A stretch of 50,949 nucleotides of DNA from Desulfarculales bacterium UBA696 (GCA_002298995.1 DBMO01000014.1:1-50949), one strand, 5' to 3'; shown: positions 27,093 to 36,024, counted from the first letter of the stretch. The notes: generated by a model not told the origin, from the letters alone. Program-made: numbers and translations.

Positions 27093-29414
27093 CTAGAAGT
27101 CGGAACTATCCTCATCGAAAGGTATTTGCGCAGCGGCCTTCTTTCCACCGCTATCAAGAGGAGAGGCAACCTTCCCGTTGACCTTCCGGCGATCTTCATG
27201 GCTTGCCAAAGCGAACTTCCCGGCGGTCTTTCCTTTGCCTGTTGGGCGTGAACTTTCAAGAGAATCATTAACGCTCGATCCCCCGACCAGTCCCTGCAGC
27301 TCCATTACGAATTCTTTCATTCGCTCGGCCTGCGCATTCATTTCTTCAGATGCCGAAGCCGATTCCTCCGCGTTGGCGGCGTTTCGCTGGACTACCTTGT
27401 CCATCTCGCCCACCGCCTTATTAACCTGCTCTATGCCCTGGGCCTGTTCGTTTGAGGCCGCTGTGATTTCGTCAACCAGCTCGCCGGATTTTCCTATGCT
27501 CGCGGCAACCTCGTGGAATTCCCTGGCGCTCAGATCGGCTATTTCCGAGCCGTCCTTGATCTTTTTGACCGTGCCTTCGATCAGGTTGGCTGTATTTTTC
27601 GCAGCCTCCGCCGCCCTCATTGCAAGGTTTCTCACCTCGTCCGCCACCACGGCGAAACCCGCCCCGGCCTCTCCGGCACGGGCGGCTTCCACGGCTGCGT
27701 TGAGGGCCAGAAGGTTCGTCTGGAATGCGATTTCGTCAATTGTTTTGATGATTTTCGATGTTTCCTCGCTTGCCTTGGAGATTTCGCTCATCGAAACGAT
27801 CAGTTTCTCCATGGACTGGCTGGCTCGCTCGACGGTGTCTTTCGTCGTTTTCATGAGATGATTGGCCTCGTTGGCGTGATCGGCGTTTTGCTTGGTCATC
27901 GAGGACATCTCCTCAAGGGATGAGGAGGTCTCCTCAATGGATGCCGCCTGCTCGGATCCTCCTTCGGCGAGCTGTTGGCCGGCACTCGATATTTGGCTGG
28001 ATGCGGCCGAAACCTGCATGGAGGATTCGGTCAGTCCATCAACAATTTGCTTGATGGGACGGGTGATTCCCCTGGTCAGCAGCGTGGCGAAAACGAGTCC
28101 GATAATGGCGCCGGCCAGTATGAAGCCAATGATAAACCGCCGCCCGGTGACTACACTGTCCGTGAAAGCGCTTATTGCATTGCCCCCGATGTCACCGGCA
28201 ATTTTTAAGGTTTTGGCGGCCATCTCATCAATCTTGGCGGTGTCTTTTTGCCGGACCTCGCTATTGCGCACCCGTCCGTTAAAAGTTCCCAAGTACTCGT
28301 CGGCTCTTTGTTTGAGTGCATTGTTAGATGCGGCAAGTCCCTTTAGCTGTGAAATGTTTTCGCGCACCTTTTCCGCATTCAGTCCAAAGGCAATGTAATA
28401 GGTTGCATTCAGCCTGGCCTGCAGCATCAGGGCCTTTATATCGTTTGCGTGTTGTAATCCGCTAAGTCCTGCTTCAATGGCTTCCGCGGTTTTGGCAATC
28501 TGTTTTTCGACATCTTCGACATAAACGCCCGCACAAATGATCAGACCCCAAGGCTTAAAGTACTTTCCGCAGGTGACTTTCGGGAAAACGGCTTCCCCCA
28601 TCCCCGGCTTGTTCCAAAAGTATTCAACGGAACCTTCCCCGTTTTTGATCGCTCCATCCACTACCTCTTTCATGAAGGTCTTGCCGGTTTTCTTGTCCTG
28701 GATCTTCCCAAAGTCTTTCCCCTCGAGAGACCGGTCACTCCCATGAGCTATAAGGGTCAAGTCTTCCTTTACAACGAAGAAGTAGTTAGTCCCATCGAAA
28801 TGAAGATTTCGGACTGCTTCCAGGGCCGCCTCCATCGACATGCCCTGGCCATGATAAAACTGGAGAACATTGTGCCCAAGGGCGACTATGTTTTTGATCT
28901 CTTTTTGCGAGTAGTCTTTGAGGACCTTTTCATTGTTGCCGAGAATGTCCTTTTTTGCGGCGGCGGATGCTTTTGTAGCCTCATCTTCGGCAATAGCGGC
29001 AATGTCTCTGCCCTCGTCCTGAAGCTTTTTCAACCCCTTCGCATCATCTTCTTCCAGCCTTTTTATGTCGGCCATTGCCTGTTTATATTCCTGTTGAGCG
29101 GCGGCGATTTCGGCCACTGCTCCGTTTTGTCCCATTTCGGCCTGCAACTCCGCGGTGTAAGTGGCTAGTTCATCCAGACACCGCATTAGTTTCTTGTAGC
29201 TCTCTTCATCCTTTTTGCTGATATACTCTTTCTCCAGGAACCTTGCTTCCAGGATTTTGCTTCGAACCTCTTCCGACGACACGTTAATATTCCCGGCCGT
29301 GGTTACCCTGCCCAAGCTCAAAAACCCCGAGGTGCCTATGACAGCTCCTATGAGAATGAGTGCGATAAAACCGGCGAACATTTTGCTTCCAACTGCCATA
29401 TTGAATCGTTTCAT
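27093..29414 (-). CDS. Methyl-accepting chemotaxis protein with Cache domain
   Basis: 773 residues. Membrane helix near residues 13-31, a helical periplasmic part, a single-Cache-type domain at about 175-300 (NIVALGHNVLQFYHGQGMS, GTNYFFVV, DLTLIAHGSDRSLEGKDFG, VTCGKYFKPWGLIICAGVYV), a second helix (FIIGFILAGAIIGLVFATLL), HAMP, and the MCP signalling hairpin (EIAFQTNLLALNAAVEAARA, AGFAVVADEVRNLA). Cache domains of this type often bind small carboxylates. The C-terminal about 75 residues after the signalling domain are basic, low-complexity, ending FDEDSSDF, with no CheR-binding pentapeptide. AAGGA precedes the ATG. No che gene is nearby, so it must use a distant chemotaxis cluster. Confidence 0.92.
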   Translation of the reverse strand: MKRFNMAVGSKMFAGFIALILIGAVIGTSGFLSLGRVTTAGNINVSSEEVRSKILEARFLEKEYISKKDEESYKKLMRCLDELATYTAELQAEMGQNGAVAEIAAAQQEYKQAMADIKRLEEDDAKGLKKLQDEGRDIAAIAEDEATKASAAAKKDILGNNEKVLKDYSQKEIKNIVALGHNVLQFYHGQGMSMEAALEAVRNLHFDGTNYFFVVKEDLTLIAHGSDRSLEGKDFGKIQDKKTGKTFMKEVVDGAIKNGEGSVEYFWNKPGMGEAVFPKVTCGKYFKPWGLIICAGVYVEDVEKQIAKTAEAIEAGLSGLQHANDIKALMLQARLNATYYIAFGLNAEKVRENISQLKGLAASNNALKQRADEYLGTFNGRVRNSEVRQKDTAKIDEMAAKTLKIAGDIGGNAISAFTDSVVTGRRFIIGFILAGAIIGLVFATLLTRGITRPIKQIVDGLTESSMQVSAASSQISSAGQQLAEGGSEQAASIEETSSSLEEMSSMTKQNADHANEANHLMKTTKDTVERASQSMEKLIVSMSEISKASEETSKIIKTIDEIAFQTNLLALNAAVEAARAGEAGAGFAVVADEVRNLAMRAAEAAKNTANLIEGTVKKIKDGSEIADLSAREFHEVAASIGKSGELVDEITAASNEQAQGIEQVNKAVGEMDKVVQRNAANAEESASASEEMNAQAERMKEFVMELQGLVGGSSVNDSLESSRPTGKGKTAGKFALASHEDRRKVNGKVASPLDSGGKKAAAQIPFDEDSSDF

Positions 29415-29518
29415 TCCGTGTCCTTTTCGTAATCAGAACATTCCCGTTACTCATGCCAGGGCAATCAAGCACGAAGTTGCTTTTTTAAGACGAAAAACCC
29501 TCTCCACTGGGTGTTCTT

Positions 29519-29653
29519 TCAGTTTGGAGAAGGATCTTTACTCATTCCTCTTTCATTGGCGCCCTGCCTGTCCCAATGAATGGATGAGGTATTTACCGCC
29601 CGATTTTTTTTTGAACCGACGGCCTGGAGTTGTGCAGCAGCTTTTTCCAACAT
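29519..29653 (-). CDS. Possible small protein, 44 aa
   Basis: Short frame starting MLEKAAAQLQAVGSKKNRA. Its ATG at 29653 is preceded by GGAGG at ideal spacing, the main reason to keep it. Hydrophilic, no membrane helix or known domain. It may be a chance frame. Confidence 0.3.
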   Translation of the reverse strand: MLEKAAAQLQAVGSKKNRAVNTSSIHWDRQGANERGMSKDPSPN

Positions 29654-30265
29654 GGTTTCCTCCGGCGCATGTGTGAAGTGAATTCTTGGCAACATTTGAG
29701 CTGACTGCGCGCCGTGCATCGACCTCCTCGACGGCAGACCTCATTCGGGCTTTTACCCCAATCCTACCCTTGTCGCGTCCTATTTAGCGGAGCTCTAACT
29801 GCAGGTAAATGTTAGTTCGGAAGGTCTGATCCAAAAGTTTAAATTATTAGTGGACCGCGGAATGAAAATTCGCAGTCCTCATCCGAAGGATAAAAGCCAG
29901 GACAATCCGTACCATCTGAGAATATCTGCTGAATATTTAGGATTTCATGAGCATTTCGGAACATGACCCGGCCGCCCCTGGCGGATTCAGATGATTTCTG
30001 CTGAAAACTTGAGAAAAACGAGGCCTTTGATGCTTTGGAAAAGACTTGTCAAATTAAGATAAGAGACTCGATTTTACAACGAAAGGACGGTTTTGGCGAA
30101 GTTCCCTTCATTACAGGGTGTTGCAATATTGTCGAGTATAATTAAGTAGTTAGCCTAATCAATCCCCATTGCCGATTATGCTGGAATTTGCGCCATAAAG
30201 CCCTCCAAATCAGATTTGATCCTTGGATACCCTTGATTATAGAATCCCCGCTGAAGGAGTTATCC
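29654..30265. other. Intergenic stretch, nothing recognised
   Basis: About 600 bases between the chemoreceptor side and the 55-residue gene. AT-richer than its surroundings, no long frame with a ribosome site, no RNA or repeat that I can support. Confidence 0.5.
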
Positions 30266-30433
30266 ATGACTGCAATGGACAAGACACAGGAAATCAGAAG
30301 GCTTCACGAAAAACTGTATGAGCAGAGCCTCCTGTTTTTGGCCCTCAGAACATCCCCGAACGGCGAGGCAACACGGGCCGAAACACGAGAGCTGATAGAG
30401 TGGATATATAACAGGATTCAAAATTTACTTTAA
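30266..30433 (+). CDS. Small hypothetical protein, 55 aa
   Basis: Starts MTAMDKTQEIRRLHEKLYEQ and ends WIYNRIQNLL; mostly helical, charged, with a short linker at RTSPNGEATRAE. AAGGAG lies about 7 bases ahead of the ATG at 30266 and supports this start over an upstream in-frame one. I do not recognise the family. A small helical regulator or antitoxin-like protein is possible, but there is no partner gene. Confidence 0.55.
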   Translation: MTAMDKTQEIRRLHEKLYEQSLLFLALRTSPNGEATRAETRELIEWIYNRIQNLL

Positions 30434-30818
30434 CCAACCCCGCCCTCAAGGCCGGCTTTGCCTGCTCCGGCCCAACTACCTAATGCTTCTATCTTGTTTG
30501 AAGATTTCTTGCCGAATTCGAAAGAATCTTGCTCGCCGCGAATTCATGACGACATGATCCGGATGTGCCGAATTTTGAGTCCCTCGGGTATTCAAGGCGC
30601 GGAGGACAGGATGTCGGGCTTGGAGCCACTACCTTATGGTGCACGGCGCGTAGTGCCGATCTATAGATTTTCCCTATGCGATATATCACAAATTCCAATA
30701 AATTCCGATTAGACTAAGATACGCGGAATTGGTATGAGGGCTCGGTAAAGGTGTAAATGACTCACCCTTACGGGGGAGTCGGTCCACAATGTTATTCAGC
30801 CCAATACCAGGATGCTAA
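30434..30818. other. Leader region of the NifB-like operon
   Basis: No gene. A hairpin GACTCACCC / GGGGGAGTC lies at about 30758-30780, 40 bases before the start codon, after a run GGCTCGGTAAAGGTG. It could be a regulatory leader for the downstream operon, but it does not match a riboswitch I can name with confidence. Confidence 0.35.
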
Positions 30819-31712
30819 ATGAAAACCCAAGGTAATTCCACATCAAGGCGAACCTTCCTTAAAACCGCTCTGGCCTCGACCATCGGTGTGGCAATGAGCG
30901 GAGGCGCCGCTTCAGCTTCTTCCCAAAAGTACCTTCAGGTCTGGTCTTGTGGAGGACTCGCCGAGGCGATGATCCCGGCGAATGCTCTTTTCGAGAAGAA
31001 GGCCGGAGTGAAAATCGCTTATACGGGTGCTTTCGCGGCAGCCCTTGGGAAATCGCTTCTCCGCACGAGCGCCGTTACGGCGGTGCTTGGGAAATCACTT
31101 GTTGAAAGCGGACAGACGGATGTTTTTGCCGGCAGGGTGCTCGATCTTGCAAAGAAGCTGCGTGAGGCTGGGAAAATGGAGTATTTCAAGCCTCTTTGCT
31201 TTACCAGCTATGTGATTGTTACACCCAGGGGCAATCCGGCCGGTATCGGAGCGCTGGAAGACATGACAAAACCCGGGGTTCGGGTGGTGCTTGCCCCAGA
31301 GGCATCGCCTCCCGGCGGTCAGGCCGTTCAGGCGCTTCTCAAGAAGGCGGGCGTCCAGGAAGCAGTAATGAAAAATGCCGTGGTGCAAGGGAGCTGTGTT
31401 CAGCGCACCATGGATGATGTGATAAGCGCCAAAGGGGATGTTTCCATTGTCGAGTTGCGGATTACAAGGATGCGAGAGTTCGCCGGAAAGCTGGACATCG
31501 TTCCTATTCCCGAGAAGTTCTTTCCTCCGCCTCCGCTTACTTTCACGGTTGGGGTAATGAAAAATGCAAGGGACCGGGCTCTGGCGGATGCCTATGTGGA
31601 ATTTGTAACATCCTCCGAGGGGCAATCTTTCTTCGAGGCCCAGGGATTCATACCGGCTATCTCGGAGCAAGGGCGGGAACTGATTGAAAAATTGGGAGTA
31701 AAAGATGTCTGA
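30819..31712 (+). CDS. Tat-exported ModA-like substrate-binding protein
   Basis: 297 residues. A perfect twin-arginine signal (TSRRTFLKTALAS) exports it folded. The mature part is a type II periplasmic binding protein of the ModA-like branch: YLQVWSCGGLAEAM, VIVTPRGNPAG, VRVVLAPEASPPGGQA, VEFVTSSEGQSFF. ModA proteins bind molybdate or tungstate; the ligand here is not certain. No permease or ATPase gene is adjacent. Residues about 68-98 contain AALGKSLL then AVLGKSLV, an apparent in-frame duplication of about 14-17 residues. First gene of a four-gene operon; its stop overlaps the next start by 8 bases. Confidence 0.8.
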   Translation: MKTQGNSTSRRTFLKTALASTIGVAMSGGAASASSQKYLQVWSCGGLAEAMIPANALFEKKAGVKIAYTGAFAAALGKSLLRTSAVTAVLGKSLVESGQTDVFAGRVLDLAKKLREAGKMEYFKPLCFTSYVIVTPRGNPAGIGALEDMTKPGVRVVLAPEASPPGGQAVQALLKKAGVQEAVMKNAVVQGSCVQRTMDDVISAKGDVSIVELRITRMREFAGKLDIVPIPEKFFPPPPLTFTVGVMKNARDRALADAYVEFVTSSEGQSFFEAQGFIPAISEQGRELIEKLGVKDV

Positions 31713-32493
31713 TGCTCAAAGCGGTACAATTAGCTCCCCGGCGGCGAAGAAGACTATCTTTTCTCTTACGGCTCTACGCAGGCTCTCCCAGGCGATTTTT
31801 CTCGGAATCCTTGGTCAGTGGTCTTTCTACGGCATTTTCCGATGCCCGTTTGTGGTGCCTTATATAAGCTGCCGGAACTGCCCGGTTATAACATGCCATG
31901 GCCGGCTCTTTACAATGTTCTGGGGCTTTTGGCTTCTGTTGCCTCTGTCCGTGCTCCTGTTTGGCCGCGCCTTTTGCGGCTGGGCCTGCCCCGGCGGATT
32001 TCTAAGTCAAATGATAGGGAAGGTCGCGCCTCTTAAGCTCCGCACTTCCAATTTCCTGGCGCGTCATGCCAGGGCCGGGCAGTATCTCGGGCTGCTCGTG
32101 TCCGTTGCCGCTTACTTTTATTTCGAGCAGTTCCGGGCAAACGTTCCGATCCGATCCGGCGGTTTTTTCGAATCGGTCAGGCTGACATTCGAACATGCCG
32201 GACCGCTGTGGCTGGTGCGAAGTCTTATTGTGATCGGTTTTCTCGTCCTGGGACTTTTTGCGGCAAACGCATGGTGCCGTTTCGCATGTCCCAGCGGGGG
32301 CATGATCGAGGCGGTAAAGCGGCTCTCGCTTTTCAACTTCCATAAGACTTCCGAGTGCAACGATTGCAACATGTGCCTGAAAGTTTGCGAAATGGGGACC
32401 AGGCCCGGCGAGGCAAACTGTACGAACTGCGGAGATTGCCGGAAAGTCTGCCCAACCGATGCAATCGGGTTCGGCGGGAAAAGGTCTTCATGA
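31705..32493 (+). CDS. Membrane polyferredoxin, NapH/NosR-like
   Basis: 262 residues. N-terminal half with several membrane helices and a Cys-rich region (FRCPFVVPYISCRNCPVITC), two CxxxCP signatures (FCGWACPGG, WCRFACPSGG), and a C-terminal pair of 4Fe-4S sites (CNDCNMCLKVC, then CTNCGDCRKVCPTDAI). Such proteins pass electrons through the membrane between quinone or periplasmic donors and soluble acceptors. GGGAG precedes the ATG. It overlaps the binding-protein gene before it and the radical-SAM gene after it (ATGA junction at 32490-32493), so all three should be made together; it may supply electrons to the NifB-like enzyme. Confidence 0.85.
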   Translation: MSDAQSGTISSPAAKKTIFSLTALRRLSQAIFLGILGQWSFYGIFRCPFVVPYISCRNCPVITCHGRLFTMFWGFWLLLPLSVLLFGRAFCGWACPGGFLSQMIGKVAPLKLRTSNFLARHARAGQYLGLLVSVAAYFYFEQFRANVPIRSGGFFESVRLTFEHAGPLWLVRSLIVIGFLVLGLFAANAWCRFACPSGGMIEAVKRLSLFNFHKTSECNDCNMCLKVCEMGTRPGEANCTNCGDCRKVCPTDAIGFGGKRSS

Positions 32494-33398
32494 TGAGTAA
32501 CCTTTTGACGCTTAAAGACCAGACGCTTCCCCATCCCTGCTTTTATGAGAAAGCCAAAAGGACATGCGGGCGAATACACTTGCCGGTTGCACCCGAATGC
32601 AACATTCAGTGCGGGTACTGCAGCAGGGCTTACGACTGCGTGAACGAAAGCAGGCCCGGTGTAACCAGCAGCATAATGGAACCGGAAGAGGCTGTTTCGT
32701 ATCTGGGCGAGATGCTAAGCCTCATGCCTTTTGTGACGGTCGCGGGCATTGCAGGCCCTGGTGACGCATTTTGCGATCCGGAAAGAACTCTCACTACATT
32801 GGAGATGGTCCACAGGTCATATCCAACGCTTAATCTCTGCCTTTCAACCAACGGCCTCGGCATTGGCCCCCACATTAGCGAACTGGCCCGCCTCGGTGTC
32901 GGATATGTCACAGTCACCATCAATGCCGCTACTCCGGAAACGGGTGCGCTTATCTACCTGCACGTCCGGAGTGGCTCACGGGTGCTCAATGGAATTGAAG
33001 GGGCAGGGCTTCTCATCGGCAGGCAATTGGATGCGCTCGCCGCTCTCAAGGCGAAAAAGATTGCAGTGAAGATAAATACGGTGGTTGTCTCAGGGATAAA
33101 CGAAGGCGAGGTCGAAGAAATAGCGCGCCGGGTCTCGAAACTGGGTGCGGACATCATGAATATAATCCCGGCGATCGCGGTGCCCGGAACCCCATTCGAG
33201 CATGCCCCCCCAGTATCGTCAGCCGAACTGAATGAACTCAGGAAGAGATCAGCCGGATATATTCGACAGATGCGGCACTGTGTCCGGTGCCGGGCCGATG
33301 CGGCCGGATTGTTGGACCTCCGGGATAAGCAAGCACATACCACCTGTCATTCGGCCTCTGCATTGGACGCCCAGGCCCACTCTTGCAGGTGCGGATGA
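32490..33398 (+). CDS. nifB: NifB-like radical SAM enzyme
   Basis: 302 residues, the core NifB size without a NifX-like domain. LPHPCFYEKAK leads to GRIHLPVAPECNIQCGYC, where Cys37, Cys41 and Cys44 bind the radical-SAM cluster, then YDCVNESRPGVTS. CLSTNGLGI and VTVTINA follow. The C-terminal HCVRCRADAAGLL (Cys264, Cys267) is the NifB end motif. NifB makes the Fe8-carbide precursor of nitrogenase cofactors. Oddity: the usual GIAGPGDPLAN loop reads GIAGPGDAFCD here. No nifHDKEN genes are in the window. The start is the first ATG of ATGATG, overlapping the previous stop. A role in nitrogenase or a nitrogenase-like enzyme is inference. Confidence 0.85.
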   Translation: MMSNLLTLKDQTLPHPCFYEKAKRTCGRIHLPVAPECNIQCGYCSRAYDCVNESRPGVTSSIMEPEEAVSYLGEMLSLMPFVTVAGIAGPGDAFCDPERTLTTLEMVHRSYPTLNLCLSTNGLGIGPHISELARLGVGYVTVTINAATPETGALIYLHVRSGSRVLNGIEGAGLLIGRQLDALAALKAKKIAVKINTVVVSGINEGEVEEIARRVSKLGADIMNIIPAIAVPGTPFEHAPPVSSAELNELRKRSAGYIRQMRHCVRCRADAAGLLDLRDKQAHTTCHSASALDAQAHSCRCG

Positions 33399-33423
33399 TA
33401 TAGGCGAAGAAGGCGCCGGGCCA

Positions 33424-33915
33424 ATGGAGTTAATCGTCCGTCTAAATCCGAATATAACCAAGCGCCTCAAAGTTCTGCGAAGAGGAGGCGGTAATCCGGC
33501 TCAAGCTGCCGAACACGCAATGAGGATAATTAACCGGGCGCTTTTGGGCGTCTCCAGTCCAAGACAGATAGGAAGGCTTACCAAGTACGGCGAAGCCCGC
33601 ATCCCCAATTGCATCAAGTTCGACCTGGTCAGGGGATACAGGCTGATAGTCATAGCGGACAAGCAGTTTATCAGTTTTCTGTTCGTCGGGAGCCATGACG
33701 AATGCGATCACTGGATCAAGAACAATGCCGGGTTGGAAGACCTGCCTGACAGCAGGATTGTTCCGATCAGCCAACCGAATCCCCAAAGCAATGAAAAAAC
33801 TCTCAATCGTGAGAAGCAGGAAGTCGAGCTGGTTTCCGATTACGACCCGCCGGTCTTACATGATCTTAAAGATAGCGATCTTCGAAGGATATTTTCCGGG
33901 CTTTGCAAGGGCTGA
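33424..33915 (+). CDS. RelE-fold-like protein, last gene of the NifB-like operon
   Basis: 163 residues. The middle (IPNCIKFDLVRGYRLIVIADKQFISFLFVGSHDECDHWIKNN) resembles the core of RelE/HigB-type toxins, where basic residues and the FLFVGSHDE strand-turn are typical. There is a helical N-terminus with RGGGNPAQAAEHAMRI and a C-terminal extension of about 50 residues beyond the usual toxin length. No antitoxin gene is seen. It starts 25 bases after nifB and is likely co-transcribed. It may be a toxin or a domesticated relative; I am not sure of its role. Confidence 0.55.
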   Translation: MELIVRLNPNITKRLKVLRRGGGNPAQAAEHAMRIINRALLGVSSPRQIGRLTKYGEARIPNCIKFDLVRGYRLIVIADKQFISFLFVGSHDECDHWIKNNAGLEDLPDSRIVPISQPNPQSNEKTLNREKQEVELVSDYDPPVLHDLKDSDLRRIFSGLCKG

Positions 33916-33984
33916 TCGGAACAGGTGCATGGGCGGCCATTCAAGTCCCCCGACAAAATGGTCACTACTTGCGCTCAGTCGTTA

Positions 33985-34533
33985 TTAACGGCAGGTGAGC
34001 CGCTCCAAAAGACCCATCCTTTTCATGATGGAAGCCGCGGCCGGCGGGACGAGGTGTTCCCACTCCTCCCCGCAACCCATGCGTCTTCTGACCTCCGTTG
34101 CCCTGATGCCCTTCTGTTCGGGAGGCTTCGTCCAGAGAATCTCCACATTCAGGCCCAGAGAACGAAACATTTCGAGCTTTCTCCTTCCCCAGTCGTCGTA
34201 GATGGTCAGATAAAAAACCGCATCGAGGGGGAGATAGAAGCGATAGAGTTCCGGGAAGTTGATGGGAAAGGGAACCAGGGAGAAATCCGCCTGCTCCAAC
34301 CCCTGATCGAGCATGACCTCCCGAATGATGGTATAGCGCTCGAAATAGGTGAGAGGGTTTTCTTCTGGTGAACTCCGTTTCGGATCGGCGGCGTCTGCCT
34401 TGGTGAGGGTGGGATCGGGATTGGTGATTCCGATTATAAGGTGCCTGCACCGCTCCCTGGCGGCCAGGACATATTTCAGGTGATCGAGATGAAAAACCTG
34501 GAAACGGCCATGAACCACACCAATTTCTGCCAT
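33985..34533 (-). CDS. Nucleotidyltransferase, NadM/cytidylyltransferase-like
   Basis: 182 residues, Rossmann-type HIGH-superfamily nucleotidyltransferase. The N-terminal GVVHGRFQVFHLDHLKYV is the HxGH region, with HLDH in place of HxGH. The C-terminal KGIRATEVRRRM is the second nucleotide site (the ISSTxxR equivalent). NadM enzymes adenylylate NMN; relatives make CDP-alcohols. As the third gene of a set with a CDP-alcohol phosphatidyltransferase (gap 14 bases), a cytidylyltransferase role is more likely than NAD synthesis. This is inference. ATG at 34533 has AGGTG just ahead; a GTG six bases earlier lacks a site. Confidence 0.7.
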   Translation of the reverse strand: MAEIGVVHGRFQVFHLDHLKYVLAARERCRHLIIGITNPDPTLTKADAADPKRSSPEENPLTYFERYTIIREVMLDQGLEQADFSLVPFPINFPELYRFYLPLDAVFYLTIYDDWGRRKLEMFRSLGLNVEILWTKPPEQKGIRATEVRRRMGCGEEWEHLVPPAAASIMKRMGLLERLTCR

Positions 34534-34547
34534 AATCACCTGGAGTG

Positions 34548-35240
34548 TTACTGGTCAGAGTGTTCGTAAGCGAGAAAAATGCGCCTTAAGACGACGATAT
34601 TTGGATGTACCGCGAGATATATCAGGGAAAGCAGCGGCGCTGCCTGCCAAAAAAAGCTTGTCCAGGCGCAAATCACAATTACGCTCGTCCTTGTCCCCTT
34701 GCTTGCAAGCGTCGGTTTTCCAATGGAAAGCCCGAGGCTTTCCGCCCGAGCCGTCGTGTAGCTGATCAAGCTGCTGCCGGAGACCGCCAAAAAAGCCAGC
34801 ATAAGCAGCAACGGGACCGGTAACCCTTGCGGAAGCCTAATCAGGTAAATAACCAACCCGGTCATCAGGGCTACATCGAAATAGCGGTCCAGGACCGAGT
34901 CCAGGAAAGCCCCCGCCTTGCTCTGCGTGCCGGTAAGCCTCGAAAACTGCCCGTCAACCCCGTCCAGCACCTGGGCAAATGCGGCAATGAATCCGGCGGC
35001 CCACCCCAGCCCGAGCGCGAACACGATGCCTGCAAATACCCCGATAATGGTTGAGGACAGCGTAATCATCCATGGACGAAGCCATTGCAGACCGATGAGC
35101 CTGGGGGTGATTCGCGCTGAAAGATTAATCTTGATCCATTTCAGGACAAACCTGTCGGACGGCTTGGTTTTCCATTCATTCACGGCGAATTCAGGCTTGC
35201 CGTCCTCCTCCAGGTGGTCCGAGTCAACGGGATGCCGCAT
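34548..35240 (-). CDS. CDP-alcohol phosphatidyltransferase family enzyme
   Basis: 230 residues, inner-membrane enzyme of the CDP-OH-P family. The active-site motif is DGVDGQFSR, eight residues, then G-x3-D-x3-D (GAFLDSVLD), complete except that the usual Ala before Arg is Ser. It transfers a phospho-alcohol or phosphatidyl group from a CDP-linked donor. Several hydrophobic helices follow. N-terminal extension of about 45 polar residues before the membrane part. Overlaps the upstream TIM-barrel gene by 17 bases. With the neighbouring nucleotidyltransferase it probably makes a phosphodiester lipid or solute whose head group is unknown. Confidence 0.85.
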   Translation of the reverse strand: MRHPVDSDHLEEDGKPEFAVNEWKTKPSDRFVLKWIKINLSARITPRLIGLQWLRPWMITLSSTIIGVFAGIVFALGLGWAAGFIAAFAQVLDGVDGQFSRLTGTQSKAGAFLDSVLDRYFDVALMTGLVIYLIRLPQGLPVPLLLMLAFLAVSGSSLISYTTARAESLGLSIGKPTLASKGTRTSVIVICAWTSFFWQAAPLLSLIYLAVHPNIVVLRRIFLAYEHSDQ

Positions 35241-36024
35241 AAGAGCCGCCGTTCTCCAGGTATTCCCTGACTATATTTAAAGTTGCGAGAAGAGGGGCCT
35301 TCTCGCGAAGCTCGAGGACCCACCAACCGCAGGAAAGTGAACGGAGAAGGTCCAGGCGGCCCCTCACATCCTCCACGCACTCAGGCGGCACATGCCGATC
35401 GTCGATTTCCTCGTGGTAGATATGAGCATTGAAAACTCGCTCCGGGTGAGGCATGACGAAGTCTTCAAGTTCATATATCTGGCATTGCACGGACTGGCAA
35501 ACACGGGCATGCCCTATATCAAGACTTATCCCCGCACCTGTTTTCCGGATCAGTTTTTCGAAAAGCTGCGGCCGGCTCGACCAGCCGGATGCCAGATTTT
35601 CCAGGCAAAGATGCACCCCCAGGTCTTCGGCGTAGCTTACGAGGTTGGCCAGTGAGCTAATGGTCCGATCCCAGGAAAGACCCTCGGGTGACTTTCTTCC
35701 CAGCCCGAGATGCACCGTCATGAATTTGCCTTCAAGCCTGGATACTAGCCGGCAGACCTTCTGAAAAAGTTCCATGGCGGAATCCGCCTTCCCGTCGTCC
35801 TCGTCTCCAAGGTCTACACCTTTGAAGGCGCAATGGTACCGGACTTCCATTCCATTCAGCAGCGATATGTCCCGCAAAAGTCTCGATTCTTCAACCTGGT
35901 TTCGAGGGAGGTCCTCTACTTTGAATGTCCAGTCAACACCGGAGAAGCCGTGCAGGACCGCCAATTTCCTGAGGGCCGCGGTATCGGGGATAAAATTACA
36001 GATTGCAAGAGTGGGCAAATTCAT
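35224..36024 (-). CDS. Sugar-phosphate isomerase/epimerase-like TIM barrel
   Basis: 266 residues, AP-endonuclease-2/xylose-isomerase-like TIM barrel. Metal-site signatures of the family: FMTVHLGLGRK (His), LCLENLASGW (Glu), AGISLDIGHARVC (Asp, His), VFNAHIYHEE (His), and WWVLELREK (Glu) near the end. These bind a divalent metal and usually isomerise or epimerise sugars or inosose-type compounds. First gene of the three-gene set with a CDP-alcohol phosphatidyltransferase and a nucleotidyltransferase, so it probably makes the alcohol to be activated. Substrate unknown. Confidence 0.8.
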   Translation of the reverse strand: MNLPTLAICNFIPDTAALRKLAVLHGFSGVDWTFKVEDLPRNQVEESRLLRDISLLNGMEVRYHCAFKGVDLGDEDDGKADSAMELFQKVCRLVSRLEGKFMTVHLGLGRKSPEGLSWDRTISSLANLVSYAEDLGVHLCLENLASGWSSRPQLFEKLIRKTGAGISLDIGHARVCQSVQCQIYELEDFVMPHPERVFNAHIYHEEIDDRHVPPECVEDVRGRLDLLRSLSCGWWVLELREKAPLLATLNIVREYLENGGSYAASR

